Shown here: positions 1 through 4,842 of the stretch, in pieces
How the letters are laid out: every line of letters begins with the position of its first letter
Numbering within the stretch: the first letter of the stretch is position 1
Source: Candidatus Dormiibacterota bacterium
Lineage (GTDB): Bacteria; Chloroflexota; Dormibacteria; Aeolococcales; Aeolococcaceae
DNA length: 6,114 bases
Assembly (NCBI GenBank): GCA_955651875.1
Contig: CATPAP010000133.1
Span: 1 to 6,114, forward strand
Reading direction: 5' to 3'
Position numbers and translations under genes: made by a program
Notes under the pieces: generated by a model
What the model saw: only the letters and a program-made list of their open reading frames with translations
The model's database searches: none
Told to the model about the DNA's origin: nothing

Positions 1-213
1 ATCACGCGGACTGCAGTCGACGGCGACACCGTCTGGTCCGAATGGGAGATGCGCGGAACGCGCCGGGACGGGACTGCCCATTTCCTGCGCGGCTGCATCT
101 TATTCGGCGTGGGCAGCGGCGTCGTCCGCTGGGCTCGCTTCTACCTCGAGCCGGTGGACGAGAGTGACGCCACCGTTGACGTCGCGGTGCGCGACCAGGT
201 GGTGCGCCCGTGA
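1..213 (+). CDS. NTF2/SnoaL-like protein, C-terminal part (5' end outside window)
   Basis: The frame is open from base 1 to a TGA at 211-213 and gives the last 70 residues of a protein. The segment reads DTVWSEWEMRGTRRDGT, then a hydrophobic strand (HFLRGCILFGV), then RWARFYLEPVDE. This alternating pattern of strands ending in a W-A-R-F-Y-L-E-P motif is typical of the last beta strands of nuclear transport factor 2 / SnoaL-like cone-shaped domains, which bind small hydrophobic molecules and are sometimes enzymes (cyclases, isomerases, hydrolases). No catalytic residues can be assigned because the N-terminal half is missing. The stop codon overlaps the GTG start of the next gene (GTGA at 210-213), so it is probably the upstream member of an operon with the SDR oxidoreductase. 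The family call is by pattern recognition; the substrate is unknown. Confidence 0.72.
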   Translation: MTRTAVDGDTVWSEWEMRGTRRDGTAHFLRGCILFGVGSGVVRWARFYLEPVDESDATVDVAVRDQVVRP

Positions 214-1115
214 TCCTGGTCGCCGGTGGCACCGGCCATCTTGGGACCGAGCTGATCCCGCGCCTCACTGCGCGTGGCAGTCGCGTCCGGGTCTTGACGC
301 GCAACTCGGAGCGTGCCCGGCAGCGATTGGGTGACGCGCCGGAATTCGCGGTCGGCGATGTCCGGAATCCGCAGTCCTTGGACGAGGCGATGCACGGCGT
401 CGATGCGGTGGCCTCGGCGGTGACGGGGTTCGGACCGGGAGGGCCCGGACCGCGGGCGGTGGACTTCGAGGGCAACGTCAACCTCCTGCGGGCAGCCGAG
501 GCCGCGGGTGTTCGCCGCTTCGTGCTGCTGTCCATGCACGATGCCCGCGCCAGTCACCCGATGGAACTCGCTCGCATGAAGCGCGCTGCGGAGGACGCCC
601 TTCGCGCGAGCCGGCTCGACTGGACGATCGTGCGTCCCACTCCCTTCATGGAGCTCTGGGCCGGGATCGTCGGCGACCCCATCGTGAAGAAGGGGAAGAC
701 CACGGTGTTCGGTAGAGGCGACAACCCCGTCAACTTCAGCTGCGAGCGGGACGTCGCCAGCTTCGTCGAGCTCGCGTTGCTCGATCCCAGTCTCGGGGGT
801 GCAGTTCTTGACATCGGCGGACCGGACAACCTGAGCTTCAATCAGCTCGTACAGCAGATTGAGCTCGCGTCTGGTCGGAAGGCCACGGTGCGACACGTCC
901 CGGTGCCGGTCATGCGGCTGTCACGGCAAGTGGTGAGGGTGTTCAAGCCCGATGTTGCGGGCATGATCCAAGCCGGGATCGCCCTTGACACGATTGACAT
1001 GCGCTTCGACGCGACCGAATTGCATCGACAGTTTCCTCACGTCGAGCTCACCGGCGTGGCGGAGGTCATCGGTTCTCGGTTCAACGGCATGCGCACGCCG
1101 CGCTTGCCAGCGTAA
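210..1115 (+). CDS. NAD(P)-binding atypical SDR / NmrA-like oxidoreductase
   Basis: A complete 301-residue protein. It opens directly with a Rossmann fold: the dinucleotide-binding glycine motif GGTGHLG is at residues 6-12, and an Arg after strand 2 (RVLTRN, 27-32) is of the kind that often favours NADP(H). GDV (49-51) sits at the adenine-contact position, and FVLLSMHDA (104-112) corresponds to the strand carrying the SDR serine region. The canonical YxxxK is not present; a lone Lys in ARMKRAAED (121-129) and the following RLDWTIVRPTPFME (135-148) are typical of atypical SDRs of the NmrA/complex-I-NDUFA9-like type, which may be reductases, isomerases or redox sensors. Length matches the family. 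The GTG start at 210 is chosen because it gives the Rossmann strand right at the N-terminus and has AGGTGG at 197-202, seven bases upstream. The GTGA overlap with the preceding gene implies translational coupling and a cytoplasmic protein pair acting on related small molecules. Substrate unknown. Confidence 0.9.
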   Translation: MILVAGGTGHLGTELIPRLTARGSRVRVLTRNSERARQRLGDAPEFAVGDVRNPQSLDEAMHGVDAVASAVTGFGPGGPGPRAVDFEGNVNLLRAAEAAGVRRFVLLSMHDARASHPMELARMKRAAEDALRASRLDWTIVRPTPFMELWAGIVGDPIVKKGKTTVFGRGDNPVNFSCERDVASFVELALLDPSLGGAVLDIGGPDNLSFNQLVQQIELASGRKATVRHVPVPVMRLSRQVVRVFKPDVAGMIQAGIALDTIDMRFDATELHRQFPHVELTGVAEVIGSRFNGMRTPRLPA

Positions 1116-1245
1116 CTGCAACGACCAGGGGGCTACCGCGAAGGGATGCAGGCCTGAAGTCGGGTGATGCGCGCTCTCTCCCGAACCGGATCATTCAGTT
1201 GGCTTTCCGCTTCGAGTTTATCGCCCTCGATGGCGCCGGCGGCGT

Positions 1246-1259
1246 TGACGGCTTCGTCA
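1246..1259. terminator. Weak hairpin between convergent genes
   Basis: TGACG (1246-1250) and CGTCA (1255-1259) form a perfect 5-bp stem with a GCTT loop, extendable by one T-G wobble pair. It lies in the 169-base gap between the convergent oxidoreductase and methyltransferase genes, 26 bases beyond the methyltransferase stop, where a shared terminator is expected. No T-tract follows on either strand, so this may be an imperfect intrinsic terminator or chance. The rest of the gap (1116-1284) shows nothing convincing. Confidence 0.22.
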
Positions 1260-1284
1260 GACAGCCTCGGCTAGTCCACCTCCC

Positions 1285-1881
1285 TCACGCAGCCTGCTTT
1301 CGCAACGTGTACCAGGTCGGTTTGGCGTTGCGTAGTGGACCAGGTAGTTTCACCCCCTCGTCCAGGGTCGCCGACCGGAGCGTCCAGGCTTCTCCGAAGT
1401 CATCGGCAATCTCCTCCGCGCTGATGCCCCGGGGGAGCGGACCGCGCCGGCCGGGTTGGAACGCCATCATCAGTAGGAGTGCGCCGGGCGCCGCCACCGA
1501 GGTGATCCCGGTCGCACAGAGCGCCCGCCGGTGATCGCTAAGTCCGTGGAAACAGCCCACGTCCAGCACCAGATCATGGCCATCGCCGATGTCGAACTGC
1601 TGCATGCGTGTGACGTCGCCAGCCACCCAACGCACCTCCACGTTGGCCGCCTGGCTACGCCGGCGTGCGGTATCCAGTGCCCGCGGTACCGCATCGACCC
1701 CTGTCACCGTCCAGCCATTCTCGGCAAGGAACACTGCGTCGCGGCCGGTCCCGCAACCAACGTCGAGGGCGCGGCCCGGCGACGCAGCTGCGCCGACAGC
1801 GGCTTCTTTCACCTGGGTCGGTGTCTCATGTTCCCACGGGGTAATGCCGAGCTGGTACAGGAGGCGAAAACCAACCGGCAC
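1285..1881 (-). CDS. Class I SAM-dependent methyltransferase
   Basis: A 198-residue cytoplasmic protein. SAM-binding motif I is ALDVGCGTGR at residues 38-47, the acidic end of strand 2 is GVDAV at about 61-65, GDV at 88-90 marks the adenine-contact position, and DLVLDVGCFHGLSD (103-116) is motif IV/strand 4. The N-terminal LLYQLGITPWE (7-17) is typical of small TehB/thiopurine-methyltransferase-like enzymes, which methylate small molecules or metalloid ions. The frame is open upstream to about 2070 and would allow a longer form, but that extension lies inside the neighbouring gene, is low-complexity Ser/Arg and has no homology look. The GTG at 1881 is preferred because GGAGG stands seven bases upstream and the start falls 19 bases after the stop of the upstream gene, giving a tight two-gene operon with the 95-aa protein under the divergent TetR promoter region. 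Substrate unknown. Confidence 0.87.
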   Translation of the reverse strand: MPVGFRLLYQLGITPWEHETPTQVKEAAVGAAASPGRALDVGCGTGRDAVFLAENGWTVTGVDAVPRALDTARRRSQAANVEVRWVAGDVTRMQQFDIGDGHDLVLDVGCFHGLSDHRRALCATGITSVAAPGALLLMMAFQPGRRGPLPRGISAEEIADDFGEAWTLRSATLDEGVKLPGPLRNAKPTWYTLRKQAA

Positions 1882-1900
1882 GGTCCTTCCTCCATCCTTC

Positions 1901-2188
1901 CTAGCGGCCACGCCACACGTCGACGACATCAACGTCGCAACGAGGCGGCTCCGGTGGCAGCTGACCGCCCTCGGACGCGAAGGCCCGCTCGAGAATTGGA
2001 TGGACGCGCTCCTCGAGGAAGCGATCGCAGAGCTCCCGCGATTCCCACACGTCCGTATAGCGAAGGCCATCGTCGTGCCTGGTCACGACATGGACGATCA
2101 TCCCCTCAGGTGTCTCAGCTCCCAACCCCTCCCTAATCCGCGCATAGATCTCCGGGGTGATGGGAAGGTCCTGGGTGAAACCGTACAT
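1901..2188 (-). CDS. Small conserved hypothetical protein, possible dimeric alpha/beta-barrel (ABM-like)
   Basis: A 95-residue protein starting MYGFTQDLPITPEIYARI. The order strand, helix (TPEIYARIREGLG, about 10-22), strand (GMIVHVVTRHDDG), strand (LRYTDVWESRE), then helix (LCDRFLEERVHPILERAF) is that of a ferredoxin-like dimeric alpha/beta barrel such as the antibiotic-biosynthesis-monooxygenase (ABM) superfamily and related small proteins. The motif TDVWES followed by a helix is common there. The superfamily assignment is inferred from the secondary-structure pattern; no catalytic residues can be named. The ATG at 2188 is chosen because AGGAG precedes it by five bases, whereas the alternative GTG at 2194 abuts that same AGGAG and leaves no spacing. 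It is first in the operon with the methyltransferase and transcribed divergently from the TetR gene, so it is probably repressed by that TetR. Confidence 0.72.
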   Translation of the reverse strand: MYGFTQDLPITPEIYARIREGLGAETPEGMIVHVVTRHDDGLRYTDVWESRELCDRFLEERVHPILERAFASEGGQLPPEPPRCDVDVVDVWRGR

Positions 2189-2252
2189 TCGCACTCCTAG
2201 CTATATCAGCCTAGTGTTACTGGATTGAATGGTGCGATAGTAGGATATATTC
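2189..2252. promoter_or_regulatory. Divergent promoter/operator region between the TetR gene and the 95-aa protein gene
   Basis: This 64-base region is clearly richer in A/T than its surroundings and separates two divergent start codons, so both promoters must lie in or near it. For the + direction TAGGAT (2241-2246) fits an actinobacterial TAnnnT -10 box and would place +1 on the A of the TetR ATG (leaderless); its AGGA could alternatively act as a Shine-Dalgarno seven bases from the ATG. For the minus direction TAGGCT (complement of 2208-2213) could be a -10 box giving a short leader with AGGAG. No good -35 box is seen; TTACTG at 2217-2222 is weak. Two inverted copies of TAGnnnGATATA (complement of 2202-2213, and 2238-2249) flank the region symmetrically and are candidate operator half-sites or simply A/T-rich promoter cores. 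Assignments are inference. Confidence 0.45.
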
Positions 2253-2897
2253 ATGCCTCGAGTCAAGCCACGCCGCTCGTACCACTCCACGTTGCGCCAG
2301 GAGCAGGCTCGGCAGACACGGCTGCGCATCCTGGAAGCCGCCGAACGCTGCTTCGCGCAGCAGGGGTATGCCGGAGCAACCGTGGAGAACATCGCCGCGG
2401 AGGCCCAGGTGGCAGCCGATACGGTGTTCGCCGCTTTCGGAAGGAAGCGCGGCATCCTCCAGGCGCTGATGGACCTTCGCGCAGGCGGAGACGCCGAGCC
2501 AGTCGACATGCTCTCGCGGCCCGGTCCCCAGGCCGTCCGGCAAGAGCGTGATCAACGCCGGCAGCTCGACCTCTTTGCTGCGGGGATCAGCGCCAACATC
2601 GAGCGTACCCGCCCCGCCGCCGACATCATGAGCAGCGCCGCGGCCGTCGATTCCGACATTGCTGCACTCCGGCAAGGCTTCCGGGAACAGCGCTACCGAA
2701 ACCAGCAGGTCGTCGCGAGCTGGGTTGCTGCCAACGGTCCCCTTCGAAAGGGTGTCACCACCGACGACGCAGCGGCCATCATCTGGACCCTGACCAGCCC
2801 CGAGGTCCACCGCCTTTTCCGAGTGAACCGCGAATGGTCGGCCGAGCACTACGCAGAGTGGCTCAGCGAGACCCTTACTCGCACCCTCCTCCCCTGA
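2253..2897 (+). CDS. TetR/AcrR-family transcriptional regulator
   Basis: A 214-residue protein of typical TetR length. The N-terminal DNA-binding domain spans about residues 20-66: ILEAAERCFAQQGYAG (26-41) is helix 1 and its turn, ATVENIAAEAQVAADTVFAAF (42-62) is the helix-turn-helix, with VAADTVFAAF as recognition helix where the family usually has a VSxxTxYxHF-like pattern. The basic N-terminal arm (RVKPRRSYHSTLR) may add minor-groove contacts. Residues 70-214 are a helical ligand-binding and dimerisation domain ending DDAAAIIWTLTSPEVHRLF and EWLSETLTRTLLP, a C-terminal pattern seen in actinobacterial TetR proteins. It is divergent from the 95-aa protein/methyltransferase operon and so probably represses that operon and itself, releasing DNA on binding a small ligand that cannot be identified here. 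The ATG is either leaderless or preceded by AGGA at seven bases. Confidence 0.93.
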   Translation: MPRVKPRRSYHSTLRQEQARQTRLRILEAAERCFAQQGYAGATVENIAAEAQVAADTVFAAFGRKRGILQALMDLRAGGDAEPVDMLSRPGPQAVRQERDQRRQLDLFAAGISANIERTRPAADIMSSAAAVDSDIAALRQGFREQRYRNQQVVASWVAANGPLRKGVTTDDAAAIIWTLTSPEVHRLFRVNREWSAEHYAEWLSETLTRTLLP

Positions 2898-2960
2898 GCA
2901 CGGCTACCAACGAGCCGCTGGTGGCGCCCGAGCGCACGTGCACTGCCCCCGGGCGATTGC

Positions 2961-3066
2961 GGCCATTTTGTGATCAACGTGGACGGCTGGGCGATCTGCG
3001 TCGCTTCCCTGTGATCAGCGTGGACCCCTGGAAATTGGGGGAAGTAGTCGTCTAGAGGCCATTTTC
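2961..3066. repeat. Direct-repeat array resembling insertion-sequence (IS21-like) termini
   Basis: TGTGATCAACGTGGAC at 2969-2984 and TGTGATCAGCGTGGAC at 3010-3025 are 15/16 identical with a 41-base period; each contains the palindrome TGATCA. GGCCATTTT also occurs twice (2961-2969 and 3057-3065), the second followed by CGACCAC. Multiple short direct repeats near each end, with GTGGAC and TTCGACCAC-like words, are reminiscent of the ends of IS21-family elements, where they bind the IstA transposase. No istA or istB sequence is present, so this would be a solo end or deletion remnant. The repeats are seen directly; the IS21 link is from memory of such ends and uncertain. Confidence 0.4.
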
Positions 3067-3089
3067 GACCACTCCCGAATACAGAATTG

Positions 3090-3144
3090 GAGCGGTACCT
3101 TGCCAAGGTACGGGTCGCGAGTTCGAGCCTCGTCGTCCGCTCCA
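3090..3144 (+). pseudogene. 3' fragment of tRNA-Gly(GCC); probable attachment-site scar
   Basis: From 3095 the sequence folds as the 3' two thirds of a tRNA: anticodon arm GTACC (3095-3099), loop TTGCCAA (3100-3106) with anticodon GCC at 3102-3104, GGTAC (3107-3111); variable bases GGGTC (3112-3116); T-arm GCGAG (3117-3121), TTCGAGC (3122-3128), CTCGT (3129-3133); acceptor 3' strand CGTCCGC (3134-3140); discriminator T and encoded CCA (3141-3144). GAGC at 3090-3093 matches the 3' strand of the D-stem. The matching acceptor 5' strand GCGGACG and the D-arm 5' strand are absent upstream, so the gene cannot make a tRNA. A tRNA cut in this way is what tyrosine-recombinase integration into a tRNA gene leaves at the distal end of the element. 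The intact tRNA-Gly would then lie further left, outside the window. Confidence 0.75.
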
Positions 3145-3159
3145 GCCCTACCGCTGGAG
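3140..3159 (+). terminator. Hairpin directly on the tRNA-Gly 3' end
   Basis: CTCCAGC (3140-3146) and GCTGGAG (3153-3159) form a perfect 7-bp stem with a six-base loop (CCTACC). The left arm includes the last bases of the tRNA acceptor and CCA, so the hairpin is placed as a transcription terminator or processing structure of the original tRNA gene would be. There is no T-tract after it. In many integration sites the recombinase core ends near such dyads, so it may equally be part of the attachment site. Confidence 0.33.
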
Positions 3160-3425
3160 ATGTGCCGATCTCGGCGAATTCCAATCCGGCGCAATCCGCA
3201 CCCGGCCAGGCTTCGATACGTGGAGTCTCAAAGAGGCGCCACAGCCCTGCTGAGGCGCGGTGATCGACATGACGCCAGCGCTGCACCACGGCCGTGGTCT
3301 CGTCGACGAGGACGGTCCGCCATCGCGGATGGTGGACCGGTCGCATGGCCTGACGGGTCCGACGTGACCGGCTGCAGGCGGGTCGCCGCGACGACGGCTG
3401 CCTCGCTCGACCACTTCCACAGCAT
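3145..3425 (-). pseudogene. Possible frameshifted gene remnant of unknown function
   Basis: On the minus strand two overlapping frames each show strongly G/C-biased third positions over part of their length, switching near 3340-3346. The upstream part begins at an ATG at 3425 and reads MLWKWSSEAAVVAATRLQPV; the downstream part reads HHPRWRTVLVDETTAVVQRW and then WRLFETPRIEAWPGADC towards 3145. A single frame change joining them would give about 90 residues before the tRNA fragment interrupts. I do not recognise a family and there is no good ribosome-binding site. The pattern could be a decayed gene cut at the integration site or a chance effect of high G+C. Confidence 0.2.
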
Positions 3426-3477
3426 GCTCTGATGCAACTCACCGAGCGGCCGCAGCTGCCGGCCCGAACGTGCTCGC

Positions 3478-4686
3478 ATGGACCCCACAGTTGTCGTCCC
3501 GCCCCCGCACCGTCGGGTCGCACGGCGGCGCGACACGGCAATCCCCGCCGTCGATATCGTGATCCCTGTTCTCAACGAGGCGGCGACGCTCGGGCATTCG
3601 GTACGACGCTTGCGGGCGCACCTCGCCGGACAGCTCGGCTTCAGCGGCCGGATCATTATCGCGGACAACGGCAGCACGGACGCGACGCTGAAGATTGCTG
3701 CCGGGCTGGCCGAACTGTTCGACAACGTCTCCGTTCTCCATCTCAGCGCACGCGGCCGTGGGCGTGCCCTTCGCACCGCATGGCTCGCCAGCACCGCCGA
3801 CGTCGTCGCCTACATGGACGTCGATCTCTCGACGGATCTGGCACAGCTGGCCCCCCTGGTGCGCCTCATCACCCGCGGCGGCGCGGACCTGGCCATTGGA
3901 AGCCGCCTGCTCAAAGAGTCACGCGTTACCCGCGGACCGCGACGCGAGGTCATCTCCCGCAGCTACAACCGGCTCCTGAGGATCGTGCTGCGGGTCGGCT
4001 TTCATGACGCCCAATGCGGCTTCAAGGCTGTGCGCGGCGAGGTGGCCCGACGTCTGGTCCCATTCGTCGAGGACAACGCCTGGTTCTTTGACACCGAGTT
4101 GTTGGTGCGCGCCGAGCAGCACGGCTACACGGTCGCGGAACTTCCCGTCTCGTGGACAGACGACCCGGACAGCCGCGTGGCGATCCTCAAGACCGCATGG
4201 CTCGACCTACGCGGCATCGCCCGTTTGCGCACCGAGGGCATCGCCGGAAGGCGACTGGCGCGGTTTGCGGGCGTAGGTGTCGCATCGACTCTCCTCTACA
4301 GCGGCATGTTCGCGGGCCTGGCACACGTCACCACAGCCGTTGTCGCCAACGCCATCGCGCTGGTGCTAAGCACCGGTGTAAACACCGAGGCGAACCGATT
4401 GTTCACGTTCGGTGTGCGTGGCGGTGAAAGGCGAATGGCGGCGCACCTCACCGGCGTCGCCTCACTGCTGTGCGCGTTGCTCATGACCACCGGAGCGCTC
4501 GGTGTTGTGCACCTCATCAGTCAGAGGCCGGCGATCGCCGCCGAGGTCGCAGCGACACTGCTGGCGACGGCGCTGGCAACCGTGATCCGCTACCTGCTGC
4601 TGCAACGGTACGCGGTGCCCACCGACGACCACTCGGGAGGTGCCGCAGCGGCGTCGCCGCCGCCTTCCATGCCGCTCGCCGCCTGA
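3478..4686 (+). CDS. Bifunctional GT2 glycosyltransferase / GtrA membrane protein
   Basis: A 402-residue fusion. Residues 25-255 are a GT-A-fold family 2 domain of the dolichyl/polyprenyl-phosphate sugar synthase type: VDIVIPVLNEA (25-35), ADNGSTD (62-68) binding the nucleotide, YMDVDLSTD (112-120) carrying the metal-binding DxD, IGSRL (140-144), HDAQCGFKA (176-184) and WFFDTELL (202-209). Residues 262-380 are a GtrA domain with about four membrane segments, beginning RFAGVGVASTLLY and containing the conserved NTEANRLFTFG (302-312). The GT2 part should transfer a sugar from a nucleotide donor to polyprenyl phosphate on the cytoplasmic face, and GtrA-type domains are associated with moving such lipids across the membrane. 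The fusion is common in actinobacteria. The ATG at 3478 is the first start after an in-frame stop at 3430; no clear Shine-Dalgarno is visible, so a slightly later start is possible. The C-terminal tail is a Pro/Ala-rich low-complexity stretch. It precedes a GT39 gene likely to use its product. Confidence 0.92.
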   Translation: MDPTVVVPPPHRRVARRRDTAIPAVDIVIPVLNEAATLGHSVRRLRAHLAGQLGFSGRIIIADNGSTDATLKIAAGLAELFDNVSVLHLSARGRGRALRTAWLASTADVVAYMDVDLSTDLAQLAPLVRLITRGGADLAIGSRLLKESRVTRGPRREVISRSYNRLLRIVLRVGFHDAQCGFKAVRGEVARRLVPFVEDNAWFFDTELLVRAEQHGYTVAELPVSWTDDPDSRVAILKTAWLDLRGIARLRTEGIAGRRLARFAGVGVASTLLYSGMFAGLAHVTTAVVANAIALVLSTGVNTEANRLFTFGVRGGERRMAAHLTGVASLLCALLMTTGALGVVHLISQRPAIAAEVAATLLATALATVIRYLLLQRYAVPTDDHSGGAAAASPPPSMPLAA

Positions 4687-4842
4687 CGCAGTCGAGAACG
4701 ACGACGCTGAGCCCAGTGCCGACGCCAGACCAGCCACCACACAGCGAATCCTCAGCAGGGTCACCTGGTGCGCACAGCCTCGCACCTCACCGTATGTCTC
4801 GCTCGGTCCTGCGCGACCAAACCCCCAACTCGGAGACGACCG

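Larger units (their letters stand above)
2898..3477. other. 580-base intergenic stretch, likely mobile-element scar
   Basis: No intact gene is supported here. Immediately after the TetR stop are small dyads that could end its transcript: CGGCT/AGCCG (2901-2905, 2913-2917), and CGCCCG/CGGGCG (2925-2930, 2950-2955) enclosing the 8-bp palindrome GCACGTGC (2934-2941) and followed by a short T run at 2966-2969. Then come direct repeats resembling insertion-sequence ends (2961-3066), a tRNA-Gly 3' fragment (3095-3144) with a hairpin at its end, and a minus-strand stretch with a broken coding-like pattern (about 3145-3425). Long frames crossing this area run straight through the tRNA fragment and repeats and are not believable as genes. 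The mixture of remnants fits a past integration or deletion point. Confidence 0.6.

Noticed and set aside
141..896. Long minus-strand open frame (251 codons) opposite the oxidoreductase gene
   Set aside because: It is the antisense of a well-supported gene; the translation has no recognisable domain and such frames are common opposite high-GC genes.
1882..2070. N-terminal extension of the methyltransferase frame to 2070
   Set aside because: The extra 63 residues are low-complexity, overlap the 95-aa protein gene, and the GTG at 1881 has a good Shine-Dalgarno sequence directly upstream.
1531..2200. Two overlapping plus-strand frames of about 200 codons
   Set aside because: They lie antisense to the methyltransferase and the 95-aa protein gene, and are rich in Arg, Pro, Ser and Thr without domain-like patterns.
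2969..3025. CRISPR-like array
   Set aside because: Only two short repeats of 16 bases are present, with a 25-base gap, no further units and no cas genes; insertion-sequence or recombinase-site repeats fit better.
3095..3144. Functional tRNA-Gly gene
   Set aside because: The acceptor 5' strand GCGGACG and the D-arm 5' strand needed to close the cloverleaf are absent upstream.
2849..3541. Minus-strand 230-codon frame across the scar region
   Set aside because: It runs through the tRNA-Gly fragment and the direct repeats and loses codon bias there; at most a part of it (3145-3346) may be a remnant.
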